A stretch of 64,000 nucleotides of DNA from Hyaloperonospora brassicae (GCA_947650285.1 CANTFL010000528.1:1-64000), one strand, 5' to 3'. Positions 24,240 to 37,129 are shown, numbered from the stretch's first letter. Made by a program: numbers and translations. The notes: generated by a model from the sequence alone, not told the origin.

Positions 24240-25330
24240 GCAACGGGGATCGCGACTAAGTACGTGTATAACACACCACGCGATCCCGAATAAGTCTAAG
24301 ATCGTAATCTGGCAATCGATTGAAATCTGGGTGGTGATAGGGTCGATGTATACCACTCCACGCAATCGCGACCTGCATGGAGATTGCCATCAAGGGCGAC
24401 GACGCGATCAGGTGAATATGAATCATAATACGCAATTTGGGATCTATGAGGCGAGCGCGAGAATGAATGCGATTGCGATTAAGGATGCGATCGCGATCAG
24501 GAATTATGTGTACCACACCACGCAATCTATGATATGGATGGGGACCACAATTTAGGATGTGACCGCGATCAGGTGAATGGGTACCACACCACTCGATCTG
24601 CGATTTGGACGGAGACCGCGATAAGGACGCGATCGCGATCGTGCGGATGTGTACACATCGCTCATTCCGCAACACGCGTTTCGAAGAATACATGTAGTGG
24701 GTCGTGTCGCACAAGAAGACGACAGCAGGTCCAAAGCACCTGATAAAAAATTGGCAGGTATGAGTCAATTAACGTAACATAAGACAGAGTTTAAATTTGT
24801 ATATAGTACGCGTTTCGACTTCCCTTTTAAAATAAATTACTGGCCAGCCGACGTCAGGAGAACTAGCATATTTTAATCAAGTGATATCCCTGGATTATTC
24901 GGACAGGAATAAAGGACACATAAACAACCCCCCCCAAGCGTGATCAGACGCAGTAACAATGTAAACGACAAGGTGTCAGATCTCGAGACGGCTCAAAAGG
25001 TCAGAAATAACGCGGATTCAGTATCTATGTTGAATCCAAGGCGATTTCTTTAAAGTCGGGGAGACTCTTATCGAGCACCCTGCAAGTATACTCGTGGTCG
25101 TGTGAAAATCCCCACATGATCACCCCGAACCTCATTACATACACGTTTAAGGTGCTCCTCGACACGAGTCTTTGTACAAAAGTGCAGTTGGCCCTTCCGA
25201 CGAGTACGTAAGGTGAAAACGGAAGCGTGATACGGAAAACGGAACACCCCCTCCAACAGTCGGTCGGCTGGGCTCCAGCGGAGATTCGGGCCACAAGAAT
25301 CTTCTGATATCAACCCCGGCACAATTTTTT
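24240..25330 (+). repeat. GATC-array repeat family, copy A (possible LTR)
   Basis: The 5' part (24,240-24,660) is an array of loosely repeated units containing GCGATC, GATCAGG and ACCACACCACGCGATC. The 3' part (24,770-25,325) aligns with 28,130-28,710. Shared blocks are a TTTCGACTTC block, CCGACGTCA, TTTTAATCAAGTGATAT, CGAGACGGCTCAA, GAGCACCC-CAAG, GACACGAG and GTCGGTCGGCTGGGC. The order and orientation match copy B, so both derive from one element, now strongly diverged. No coding sequence is supported. Confidence 0.7.
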
Positions 25331-26897
25331 TATTTTCTAGCTAAATTGTTTTCTGTCCTTTCCTGACTCTCCATTTCTTCGATGCTATTTCACATTCCAC
25401 AGAAGTCGTGCGAAAAGCAGTGCACCACAATTTGACGAATAGAGGCAGAAGAGGAAAGTGAAGACAAGTCAAGGGATCACTATGGTGATGAATGTAGTCC
25501 TGCAATCAAGCGGGTCATTTTAGGCGTCAATAGATATTCAAAATAACGCTGGCATAAGGAAAAATCTAAGCAGGTATACTCCCTCCTCCCCTTTCGTCCA
25601 ATACCTTCTGTAATACTAGTTACCACTAGTATGACACGCACATATTCCTCTACACTATAAAATATGGAAGAGATCCGGATCTGGAGAGCTTCAACGGCGG
25701 CCAGGAATGTCCGGTACACTTGTTATCCCAACGTCGCCAGGTTTTGCTTCAATATATTTCGTTCCGCTACATGGAGGAAATACACCCTATCGCCGTTGAG
25801 GAAGGGTCCTGGGGCAGCAGCATTTTGCTGGTGGGTCTTCACGCTACTGAATAGAAGATATACCACACTTTAAACTAATCGGCATAGGCCTTAGAAATCC
25901 ACACAAATCTTTTTATAACTCTATATAGAAGTTAATTTATAGGTAAGAGATAAATCAAAGTAATTCCGATAGCCACTACACGACATTACATGACTCAAGG
26001 CGAAAAGAGATCGTAAAAGACTTATAATGACAACAATACTCTCCCGCTAAGCAATTACACATATACGTATAGCAAGCTTGCTCAATCAAAATTGAGGTCG
26101 TTATAAGCTCAAAAGCATTGAAATAAGACTATCTTTAAAATTTTACACGAATTCATTTGTAGGGACATTTTGGCATATTACTCTTTAGAATAACTTACGT
26201 TCAGGCGATTACATGTCTCAAATAACAAAGATGCATGCAGCATAGTGGCGCTACAGGGTGACGACCTAAAGGTCAACTGCTGCTCAGTCCTTATTGGTGA
26301 TATGTCGACCTGGTGATATGGGCATACTGCTTCACCCCGCTCATTTTCAACTCAAATCTACCCATATGGATGAGTGATCGTCGGATATCATATCCTATAG
26401 AAACACATCGTATAGCTCGGTGGGAAAAATGATACAATACAATTTTCTTAGTGGACTGTACATCCCTACGGAAAGAAGGTCTTGATAAACTTATACGACA
26501 TGTTTTTATCAATCATAATGCTCATTACACCCTTTATCCAGGAGACAGATGACCTGACAATCACCACCAAGATTCGTTTCAACAATATCAAATTCACAGC
26601 GGGATTAAAAGGAGCATGATTCAAATACGACACGGTGATCTATCTTAATGACCTAGACGAAGCCGACGTAGCTATAAAAATATTATAAGTATTTAGGCAA
26701 CAGTTGGGCCTTGAATGAACTTAACGCCAATGTCTGCAATAACACTGCGCGGGTATAGCTTAAATACGGCGGTTACCTGGACGTAAATAATATATTTACA
26801 GCCCACAGTTGCCCATTGCTAAATATGTGGTGTACAAACTGGCAATAAAGATCGTTTATTCAATCATGGATCCATGTCATGTACTAGTTACGGGTCC
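25331..26897. other. AT-rich stretch between the two GATC repeats
   Basis: No frame over about 80 codons and no domain recognised. If the flanking repeats are LTRs of one element, this is its collapsed interior. I saw no reverse transcriptase or integrase motif in it. Confidence 0.5.
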
Positions 26898-27115
26898 GAC
26901 TGAGATTTGTAAGCGAGAAACACGATGACTGTGGACCAGCGTACTCGAATATCATCTGCAGGTATATCACCGAAATAGATGTATAGCGCGAGCCACGCAT
27001 GGTGGAGACTGAGATTTGTACGCCAAGTACACGATGACTGTGGACCAACGTGCTTGACAATCAGCAGCAGGTATATTATTTAAATAGATGGATAGCGCGC
27101 GTCACGCATGGTAGA
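26898..27115 (+). repeat. Tandem duplication, 109-bp unit, two copies
   Basis: Units 26,898-27,006 and 27,007-27,115 share GACTGAGATTTGT, ACACGATGACTGTGGACCA, CAGGTATAT and CACGCATGGT in the same spacing. A few bases of a third unit may follow (GATACTGATAG). The copies differ at many positions, so the duplication is not recent. Confidence 0.75.
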
Positions 27116-27489
27116 TACTGATAGCATTGTCCAATTGAAGTGAAAGATTTAGACATATATTTGGCATGGCTAGTTTTGTAATCTAAATAGGACTTGTCTG
27201 TCGTGATTCAAAAAATCAATTACTTGTCGTGCACATTTAAAAGAGAATTGCTTGTCCCTCATGACGAGCCGAGATTATGTCTTTGACAATAGTGACAATT
27301 AGAAAACGCGACATAACCTCGCATGTATCAAGTAACTTTTTGGCAGATACCTCATTACTCAAGATGCATCTGGAAAATCATTTCCGTACTAGATTACACT
27401 CGGGCACACATGAAGGCTACAAGCGTTCTTCGGGAATGATGATACATTATGGTACTGTGCTAAAGCGAGTATGAAAATTCGCTGTAGAG

Positions 27490-28740
27490 GAACTGATCGC
27501 ATTCTCATTATGTCCGATCCAGTTAACGGTTGGATGCCCGGTCCCACATCGGGTCAGATCGCGTCCATTGAACAGTCAGACTAAAATGGATATCAGATCG
27601 GGCAGGTTGGGACCTGCGATCTTGGATCAAGGTACGAGGCGGAAGGTAACGCTGGCGATTAGTCGATCAAGAAGGAAACCGCGATCATCAAGGCAATCGC
27701 GATCAAGGAGGCGATCGTGATTAGTGATCGAGATCGCGATCAGTGATCAGGTATGTGATCGAGATCATGTATGTGATCAAGATCAGGTTGGTGTGGAGCA
27801 CACCGTGAGATCCGCGATATGCAAGGCGATCACGATCAGGAAGCGATGAAAATCGTGATCAGTGATCAGGTATGTGATCGCGATCGTGATTATTGATCAG
27901 GTAAGTGATCGTGATCAAGTTGGTGTGGAGCACATCATGTGATCCGCGATCAGCAAGGCGATCGCGATCAGGAAGAGATCGAGATCGTGATCAGCGATCA
28001 GGTATGTGATTGCGATCAGATAAGTATATCAGGTGTGGGCCACGCAAGTACAAGATCGGTACCTTCCTGAGAGAGCGACATGTGGCAACCGATGTCCAAG
28101 ACATGGGGATAGGGATACAATTGTTGGGTTTTGATTGGTTAACACTAAACAGAGTTCAACTTGCTTTAAAGTACACGTGTCGACTTCTCCTCCGAGTGGA
28201 TCATTGGCCTCCCGACGTCAAGGAAAGGTTTACATTTTTTAATCAAGTGATATTCCTGGATTGTTTGATCAGGGATCAAGATCCCTCAAACAACACTCCA
28301 ACTGCGACTGGACACAGGAGACCCTTTGTGGCAAAGGACCCAAGATCGCGAGACGGCTCAAGTGTTCAGAAGGCTCGCGAATCAAGGTCAACAGTTGGAC
28401 AAGGCGATCTGTTACAGATCAGGTTGACTTATTTCAAGCACCCCACAAGCATACAAGTGATCGCGTGACAAATTCCACGTGATCACACCAACCCCGATCT
28501 TGGTGTGAAGATTTTACACACCGTGATCGAACCTCGACCCCATCGCAAACACGGTCAAGTTTTCCATTGACACGAGGCCACCTGAAATAGTGCAACCCGC
28601 CCGACCGACTGGTACACAAGGTTGGGAAGGCAAATAAGAACACTGAATTGGAGTACCCCCTACGTTAGTCGGTCGTCTGGGCGCCGAAGGAGAGTAGGGG
28701 ATCGACTCCTCAAAAGAGTGACTACCACTCCACCACAGGA
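27490..28740 (+). repeat. GATC-array repeat family, copy B (possible LTR)
   Basis: 27,540-28,030 is densely packed with GATCGCGATC, GATCAGGTATGTGATC and TTGGTGTGGAGCACA units. Two longer subunits recur (near 27,780-27,900 and 27,905-28,020). 28,130-28,710 matches the non-array part of copy A. It ends near GGGGATCGACTCCTC. The 152-codon open frame at 28,010-28,468 lies across this repeat and has no recognisable domain, so I do not call it a gene. Confidence 0.7.
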
Positions 28741-30158
28741 CTTAAAGAAGCAATGAATAGGTGTATATTTAGTGCTTTTCAGTGACTAATGGTTGACAAA
28801 GGTTAGTGTTTTTGCAATCTTGGTGTATATTATGTATTTTCCCGTAAATTGGTCTGTTTATCAGGTCGCTGCAATATTCGAGATCTAATTATACTTTTCG
28901 ACACCTTGCAACCCATAGCGTGTTCTACCGAGCTATTATGAAGAACCACCGATTTTGAACCTGTATAAATACAGACATATATACTTTAAAACCTTATTTA
29001 TTTGCATAAATGATCGTGACACACCGTTCCGACTAATGATCTAATCACAACGTTTAATCACATGATAAAGGCTGCTCATATAGACATTTCGCGTGGAATT
29101 TATTGCAAATATATGCGTTATTAAAGCGGATAAAGAGCTCTCAGACTGGAATTTCTCAGCTCAAATCAAGGTGACCTTTTATACTTTCACAGATGGACAT
29201 ACATGAAAAAAATGCCGGACGAATATTACTTAGCGTATATGATAGCCCCATCTCCCAGACCTGCCTGTTTTAATATTTACAAGCATCGAGACTCTCGCGG
29301 CTCTTTAGCATTTAATGTAGGATTTTATAATATCGCCGTCCCCCCATACACTCTTAATCATAGAATGACGCGTAGATCAGGGCCACCTGATATTGGAAGT
29401 AAGCGAGGATTGCCTGATGGCAAATTGCAAAGCTATTGAAGTGAGGTTCTTCGTTTTCAAACCAAATTGCTATCTTTAAGCATAGTACTACAATTGGATT
29501 TGATGACCACTCCCACCTTTTTGTTGAAATGTAACATCTATTTACTAGTGATTGACTAGGACTATTGAACATTATGACCTTTTCCACCGTTATTTTACTT
29601 AGTTTAAATGGTATGACAATTATGTTATACATAATTAAACAAGATCCAGATTAACAAAAATATATCGTTTATTTCGTTACCCCCTCTTTCGGCTAAATCA
29701 GATGCTTTGAACTGCGATAAGACGACATAGAAGGACTAATTGCACATTAAAAGCAAGTTTGTATATAACTGAAATGATTAAATAGTCTGCAATAACCCTC
29801 TTTACGCTAATGCAAGTGTTAGTAGATAATCTGGGGAATTTTGTATTGCTGTGATAAAAATAGTGTCATTTTAAATTCGCTAACTGCTTCATTATCTTAA
29901 TTAACTACCCATCATTATTTTAAGAGCTTCTCATCATTTGATCTAGCCCTAACGTAACTCGGATCTTCCCTCCGTATCCTTCTTATTCGACTGCCGTAAC
30001 TTCAGCCGTTTTATAAGCCTGTAATGATATTTATATCGAGAGTAATACCTATTTTAACACACCTACTCGACTAAGACTTACCTTTATTTAAGATGCATAA
30101 GACCGCGAAACGTCGCAAGTTAGGTCAGGTAGAGTGTATCCGCAACTTAAAAAAAGAA
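28741..30158. other. AT-rich stretch without supported gene
   Basis: Very AT-rich with only short frames. Nothing recognisable on either strand. Confidence 0.6.
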
Positions 30159-30440
30159 TTAGCTCCGACCACACGTATTTTGCAAGCGCGATTCCGCGCT
30201 GAGTGATATCGCATAGAAATTTGACTCGAACGTCGATGTGCTTCGCCTTTTGTGACGGTTATTTATCTTTGAGCTGTATGATAACCGCCTGGTTTTCATT
30301 GCGCATCCGCGTCGGCAGCTCTGTTGCCTTGCCAATTTCTTCGCGCATTTCACGTAAGCCGAGCACATCTTAAGCACTTTTAGACGCTGCCACATACTCA
30401 GCTGCTTTGGTAAAAATATACGCCGCCTTTTAATCAAACC
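30159..30440 (-). pseudogene. Copia RNase H remnant (second relic)
   Basis: The minus strand reads AEYVAASKSA, a stop, then DVLGLREMREEIG, then NENQAVIIQLKDK, a stop, and KAKHIDVRVKFLCDI followed by RGIALAKYV. These match the Copia RNase H pattern AEYVA...LREMLxELG...DNQAAIxL...KHIDVRYHFVRD. The stops and a frame change show decay. Confidence 0.75.
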
Positions 30441-30759
30441 TCCAGCTGACTAATATGCCTTGGAATAAAATAAAGACGCCCGTTCAATATTTTTTTTGTC
30501 CTTTTGGTCTGCAGCAAGTTGAAGTAGCTGAAAGACCTGAGCGTATTCAACGCGATTCCTTCTTTGCTTCAACTTCATGTTGATTTATATTGCCATTATT
30601 TTTTCAGGTAACGAGACAACGGCTAAGTGAGTTTTCAATCGTGGATCCGCATTTGGTGCGTCTATCGTATTGTCTAAAGGACTGCGAATGCAATGTCAGG
30701 TCGCGTTCATTGCAATACCTATAAAAAGTGAGATAACTAGTGAATGAAAAATGTTTGAA

Positions 30760-30985
30760 TATTGGGGTTCATTCGTATTAATGACCATAAGAGGCGCCCT
30801 ATCTATTGCGCGCAATTCTTAGCCATTGGCGTCGATATATTTAAGTACTAAATTTGCGTTCGTGAGTCCAGAATCACGAATCAATTCACCTATCGCATCT
30901 TTCTGCGTTAATATATAGCATCCGTCGTCTTCAAGCTTTACTAAAATCGCGAGAAATATACTCACGCTACCAAGGTGTTTGATTG
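30760..30985 (-). pseudogene. Copia reverse transcriptase C-terminal remnant
   Basis: One open minus-strand frame reads IKHLGSVSIFLAILVKLEDD, then GCYILTQKDAIGELIRDSGL and TNANLVLKYID. This is the KxLGxxLGIxVxxxxDGSYxLxQ block that follows the catalytic core in Copia enzymes. The YVDD region upstream is not recognisable. Confidence 0.6.
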
Positions 30986-31559
30986 TTCCGCTCGCGATGC
31001 GGGCAAACTTAATAATCTACCGCAGCATGACAGACGTATGTTTACAGCAAATAGTCACTTTTAAAATCCCATCACGATTACATTTCTCCTATCTAGCGTT
31101 TAGTATTGATACATGTCTGCCACGCACTATGAAACTATTTTATATGCAGCTTCGCATTTATCCTCAGTCGATTATCGCAAATGAGGCCACACAAGCATAT
31201 AGTCAGCTTGAGTATCAGCTCCTTCTTGCTAGTCCACAAATTTTTTCAGCGTCACTACGTCGATCTACATACCTTGCGATATCCGGAACAGTTTATCATA
31301 TGACAATCCTCGTAAGCAATTAAATGCGCAATCGTAATGTCACCGTGCTTGAAGAATATTCACCAGGTCGCCTCTAGATAGAGAAGTACTTTGCCAGCAA
31401 TATGTTGATGACCTCCTCGAACGTGGGTTGGTCATCATGTCTCAAAACTTATTTATGTTAGTGAAAGAATGTTGCGGCGACATGTACAGGATGTATATTA
31501 CATATCAACACTAGTTGTATTGTTCATTGGCAGATAATTATTGTGATTGTTAGCAAAAC

Positions 31560-31700
31560 GGCAGAGCAACCGATTGGCTCAGTCGTTGGGAAAGGGAAAT
31601 TCCAATCCATTGAAAACGGGTTCTAGTCCCGTCGTGGCAAGGTAATTGTGACTGACACTCACGACCTAGGGTTTAAGGCTCAACAGAACTGCGATCCACT
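31560..31700 (+). repeat. tRNA-derived SINE-like sequence
   Basis: There is an A-box-like TGGCTCAGTCG at 31,575-31,585 and a B-box-like GGTTCTAGTCC at 31,619-31,629. The B box sits in a perfect T-arm (ACGGG, seven-base loop, CCCGT). The 44-base A-to-B spacing is exactly that of a tRNA. The acceptor and D stems do not pair, so this is not a functional tRNA gene. A SINE or decayed tRNA copy inserted into the Copia relic is the best reading. The 3' limit is arbitrary. Confidence 0.4.
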
Positions 31701-34279
31701 CGCAGTTACCCCAGCACCACGCAATCGTTTTCATTATGCATATGACGAAGCAGACTTTTTACCAAAGGAATATTACGAGATGTGATTACCCAGTGATAGG
31801 TAAAACAGAAAGCGGTGGGGACAAGTCACGAATCGGTGGCTGAGTGTCACCGGCTTCTACCATACATTTGGTTTTGAAGATAAGGACAGCTGAGAATTAA
31901 CTCACCTTTCGGAGTTCAACCCAAGTCGTAAGCCGTCTTCATCTTAGTGACAGATCAATAATCTGGTTAGAATCTAACAGTTTATTCTCGCGCGTGACTT
32001 GTTGAGATTATTGACCTTAGAGATCGCCGTTCGCGTCAGTCTACGTGGTGTGCATTTCGTCACTGCATAGCTGCATTGTATCCAATTGTTATGCTCCGTT
32101 GTATTTAAGCGCTCTAAGCTCTTCTTTCATGTCTTTCTCCTAGCCTTTATGCAGGTTGATGCGCATTTCTTTCCTTTGTCTCTTGATACCGCGCTTGTAC
32201 AAATGAGAAACCATCATTTACCAAATGCTGTTTCCTCCGAAAAAGGATTCCTGATTAAGCTTCGTCGTGCCGCGCGTAACGTATTATGCTCCCTCATAGG
32301 CCTTCGTCTTCGTCTTCATATTCATACTTTATATTTTACGATCCGGAGTTGTGTCTGTTAGCATCGAAATAACTGTCGCTTTTGCTGCAGCTTGCAGGCC
32401 GTATTACTTGCGCGCTCAAGCTAGAATTAAAAGACAGCACCGAGACTTCGATAATCTTTTGCATGTTACGTTACCGTGATCTTGTTCAATATCTTTTAAA
32501 TTACTCGGTCGCCTTTGGTTTCATCGCTACACTTAATGATGATACCGACTTGCGATTGCTGCGCCAGCGAGTCTAGAAAGTGTCACGGTAGATGGAGACG
32601 ACCGACATAAAAGCTACGATGTTTTAATATTCGGAAGCGCGATTCCTTAGCACTTTCAATCATAGCGCACGCTTCTCGTGACGAGTTTTTTCGAATTGTG
32701 GTTGAGTATGCATGCGGAACACTCGACCGCATTTCTCCAGAAGCAAGGGGCCTTCGACTCGCAAAGATAATCGATAGAGCCATGCTAAAAACCGACCGGG
32801 GTTTACGCTCAACTTTGTCGCTCGAAGTCTAATTTCGTGCCTCGCTGACCTATCGTGCGACTAGAGTCGACTTTTCAATGAGGTCGACTGTCGCGTACTC
32901 ACAGCCGTCGTCGTCTCTTGGCACGAGTATACGGCATTCGAACTGACGTAAATGAATTTAGAGAAGTGTAACATTTTCTTCGCGCATTTTTCTTCGTTAA
33001 AGCATGTGACACGCGAAATGATAAAAATTGTGATCCATAGAACGGAATTGTGGTCCACAATGTTTATAAATGGCCTTTAAGGTCCAGGCATATGACGCCC
33101 CCCCAATACTGTCGATTGTAGAGCTGTCACATGTGTCCTGGTGCTACTGTCTATTATTCTTTTAAACACCTTAAGTATAAGATACGCACTTTGGCTCCGA
33201 ACGATATGTAAGAGTTATTACGGACTCTATGTACCTTGGTATGAGCTTGACCAAATCGTGCGACAAGTAACTCACATGCTGATGAAAGTTGTATAATGGC
33301 TTCTATTGCGCGTCCGTGCCGGGCTATTATCTCGTCACTAGTGCTACGAGTTCCATCAATGCGTCTTTTAACTATCCCAATTCGTGCTCCGGTGCTACTG
33401 GCTATACGTAGAGCACATTATGTTCGGTCAGGATTTACAATACAACTGCACCGCCGCTTCGCCTCTTCAGAGCGCTTTCACCGTCTTGAACAATTACGAA
33501 AACCATTCGCTGAAGCTTCACGTGTGACTAATATTCCGCTGGAATATGGGCGCGAGGGATCCTTCCTTTATCATCATGTCCGTATGCCGCCCTTTCGCCA
33601 CTAAATGTCATCACTACCTAGCCAACGCGCAAAAATTTGATCGTCTGGCCGCCCGCCCGATGGCACTCGACATCACAAATTTTCATGTACTTACTAGTAA
33701 CACGTCATTGAGGATATGATTGATGGATATATAGTCTAAAACCCTGAAGTTAACTGTATAATCGCTGTCGCTTCCAATCGTCATGGTCAGGTCATACTTG
33801 GCACGCTGTTGGTTCTAATTATTGGTGCCTTCGCCTACCGAGATCCGGATGTCTCGACCGCTTTTCCTGCGACGGCCGAAGTTCGTCAAGCCAGTACTCT
33901 TTCTGCGACAGTAGGCTTTGGCATGAATTTATTTGCCACCTCCGTCGCAGTTGCTTGTCTCCTCGCGTGACGCAGACTCATCCACTTGTGCGACGCCATC
34001 TTTACAAAAATAACTTTTGGGTAGAGCTTTCATTTATTGATACTCTGCGAGAGGTACGCGAGGTTTCTGCGTGAAGAAGACAGTTGACGGTAGTGCGCCT
34101 GATACTTTATCATCAGTATCGTCAAAAACTCGGGACACCCATATTGCAGATGTTGTCGAGATGGAGCAATTCGGCCTCGTTAGCTGCACCGCTGACAGCG
34201 ATAAGGAAGAATAAGGCTCTGTGCACGACCGTTAGACATTCTTATTATCTTGTACAGCTACATCGTTTAATCTGCGGTG

Positions 34280-34400
34280 GGGGTCGTCATGAACGTGTCG
34301 AACAAACGCTCCATCACGCACTGAAGTGTCGGCAGCACGGCTCACAACGTTTCAAAGAATTATACAAAAGTTGCGTGTTGCCGTGCCTGACAGGACTTGT
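34280..34400 (-). pseudogene. Copia gag remnant (second relic)
   Basis: Nucleotide similarity to the first Copia gag is visible directly. The plus-strand text here, CGCTCCATCACGCACTG then GTGTCGGCAGCACGGC, parallels CGCTGCATCACGTACTG then GCGTCGGCAACACGGC at 5,430-5,480, followed by similar bases over the next 50 positions. The overlapping plus-strand open frame 34,084-34,524 is therefore a shadow. Confidence 0.65.
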
Positions 34401-34524
34401 ACAAATACGTCTTTTTCAACGTTATCGGTCAACAGAAAATGGTCGACTATTGTATCATGCCAATGTAATGGGCCATCCTGTTACATCAGTTAGTTCCGTT
34501 AAAAAAGACATATTGATCAAGTAG

Positions 34525-37125
34525 GATTGCTACGTCCGAAACAGCGGATATAGCACGTCGTACACTGTGTATGGTCAATAGGATGTTTTTATTATTATCA
34601 GCCAATTATGTTTCGACCTGTGGATTGTGTGATCCCATGAACATACATTCGAAATGTACTCAGTGTTAATATATATTAGAATTACAAAATTACAAAAATG
34701 TATTACCCAACATTTGGGCTTAATGCTTCGTCAAGCGTAGGCATAAGCTAGTAATTGGACGATCTACATCCGCTATATTTTGAACCTCGTACTCAAGCAT
34801 AATAATAAGGTCGTTCAAGTAAAGCCAGATGATTTAACGTTTTGTTGTAGATTCCCGAACCTATTAAATCGTACTTTGGCACCATATCTATATATTGACC
34901 CGACCCTGATATATTCAACTTTGGCACTATACCTGATCAACAAATCAATAATTTATGAGTGAACGTAGTGATTTGGCACATCGAAGTGGGGGTCGGGCTG
35001 TTTCTGGATCTAATATATAAGTAATTTACCCGTCAGTTCATATGCTTCGATAATGACATGATTGGCTCTCTTTTTGTTAAAACTGAACATGCGAAAAAGG
35101 ATCTCACCCTTCTCACTGCATGCATTTTATTATCGTCTGTTTGACCCATACTGTACTACTAGATATACAATTTGCACAGATAGACAAATTGGTATTTGCA
35201 ATGTACGTTAAACTAAAGTGCCTACACTTTAGTTTAATAGGAGCCATGACCGGGCAAAAGACCCCACTGCAATTACTTGGTAGACCAATATATATAATGA
35301 TAGGGAACAATCCAGTCACATTTAATCACCTGTATCAGATCAGGATTAATGAAAATGTTCACGGGGTGAATGAGCGCATACCTGTCAATTATAGTTCATA
35401 CAGAGATTTATCTGCACATGGATGACACGAACATACCTTACATACATTATTCGGTAAAAATATTTGCCATAATCTTAGATAATACATATTTAAAGGATAT
35501 AGATCAGGTAATTACGACCACTACGTGGAACATATTAGCCTTTTACTATGAGTATGTTATTTATTAATTCACAGTATCTTACTAGAGCAACTTCGTGCAC
35601 GTATACGTAGAATGGAGAGATGCAATAAAATTATACATATTCGATGGTAACGCATATTGCGTACTACTGAGAATCACGGCAGGATCAGATGGGTTATTTT
35701 AATGAGATACTTGTCCGATGTACGAAATAAGTAGCACTTATTCTTTCGACATTGTGACGTGTACGAGAAACCAATAAAATGTAATTTATTCTGCATAATT
35801 ACAGTTTGGCGTCCAATTTTCATACGTCTATCAAGAAAATATGGAAGCCGAATATTACCTAATACTTATAGTCATTTATTCCAAAAAAATTGACAGGTCA
35901 ATTCTACTAATCAAATTCTAGTACGATCCGATCCTAGGCGATTATTGTACCGCTCTAGAGAATACACAATATTTGGATTTTTCATATTAGCGAGGTATAC
36001 GTGGCAATTGAAGGTCAAAGTCATCCGAAAAACGGAAGCAGTATAGTTAAAATATTACTAGCGTACAAAGATACGCGGCGGGTCACGATCCAATCAAATG
36101 ATGTAGATCACTTAATTACGTATGGGATCTGATACCTAGTAAATTGTCACTTAAGTAATTAAGTAAAACGGAATGAATTAGTTCTGGGTAAAATGATGGA
36201 ATACGGGACTTCCGGATAACATAGAATCGATTATGCCAGTCTCAGTTGGGCGCGTTTAAATATGCAATGTACCAACCATGTTATGGTTAAAGCAAGACAA
36301 AATTTTATGATCCGGATTAAAATTAAAGGTTGGTGAAAGATACAATTTCTCAAGCTTACTATGGCCTACTATGGCATCGTTTGTAAAAGAAATGGAAGGT
36401 GTTTAAGGTTGGATCCGTATTTTTCCTTTTGCTTTGTATGAAATAGACCATTTGGAGAGAGAGTTGCTGAAAGAGGTGTAAGCAGAAATTAAGATGTAGA
36501 AGCTCTAAGTAATCGAAAGAATTAAATCCATTCTGAAATAATGACACATTGGGTGTAATTGCAGTGTAGTACAAATGATCCACGCATTTGTGATCTTTAT
36601 AGAGATTGGATAATCCCTTAAATGATGTTGCACCACAAAAAAGCTCTTTGACATTACAATATAGCTTTTGAGATACTTAAAGGAAGTATACAGCCGTTTG
36701 TCGGATAGATCAGCATGTATCGTTCCTTTCTATTATGAAAAATACGACCATTATTGCTTAAGAAGAGCTTTATGTCAGACCGACTGCTTACAACGATTTT
36801 CATTTGAATAATGGTACGGTACTGAAAAAAATATGTTCTCTGATAATGCTATGTAAAATCGATAGTAGAGTGCGAAATCAGACCTCAAAAAGTTGTATTG
36901 GTACAGCTGTCGAATCAACAGTGCCGTAGTTGAGCTATGTAGTTGTAGAAAAATTCTGCCCTAGCGCAACGTAAATCTCCAGTATATGAATGCAACCGCG
37001 TCGCCCACTAACAGTTATCAATGTCACGACGAGTGTCAATTATCGCAGACCGAATTTATTTATAAATTTTGTACGTGCAGTAGCTGTGATTGCATGTGCT
37101 CCTAATATATGTACGTATTTGTTCG
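34525..37125. other. AT-rich stretch without supported gene
   Basis: Only short frames without family motifs. It contains one perfect hairpin (35,208-35,237), listed separately. No repeat partner was identified. Confidence 0.55.
35208..35237. repeat. Perfect 13-bp hairpin with 4-base loop
   Basis: Arms TTAAACTAAAGTG and CACTTTAGTTTAA are exactly complementary around a CCTA loop. No adjacent U-tract or gene explains it as a terminator. Confidence 0.6.
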
Positions 37126-37129
37126 ATTA

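Larger units (their letters stand above)
30159..34420 (-). mobile_element. Second, older Copia relic
   Basis: Three separated minus-strand remnants lie in Copia order. Gag similarity is at about 34,280-34,400, the end of reverse transcriptase at 30,760-30,985, and RNase H at 30,159-30,440. The spacing between the gag and RNase H landmarks (about 4.1 kb) is close to that in the better preserved element at 1,441-6,495 (about 3.6 kb). No LTRs were recognised and every frame is broken. The region between 31,000 and 34,280 presumably holds the protease and integrase remains, now unreadable, plus the SINE-like insert. Confidence 0.65.

Noticed and set aside
27540..28030. CRISPR array or replication-origin iterons
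   Set aside because: GATC-rich units are irregular in length with no uniform spacers, and the genome is eukaryotic. A repeat-internal array is the simpler reading.
28010..28468. 152-codon plus-strand frame
   Set aside because: Lies across a repeat whose other copy (24,240-25,330) lacks the frame.
31568..31639. Functional tRNA gene
   Set aside because: The A and B boxes and T-arm fit, but the acceptor and D stems do not pair.
34084..34524. 146-codon plus-strand frame
   Set aside because: Overlaps a stretch with nucleotide similarity to Copia gag on the minus strand.
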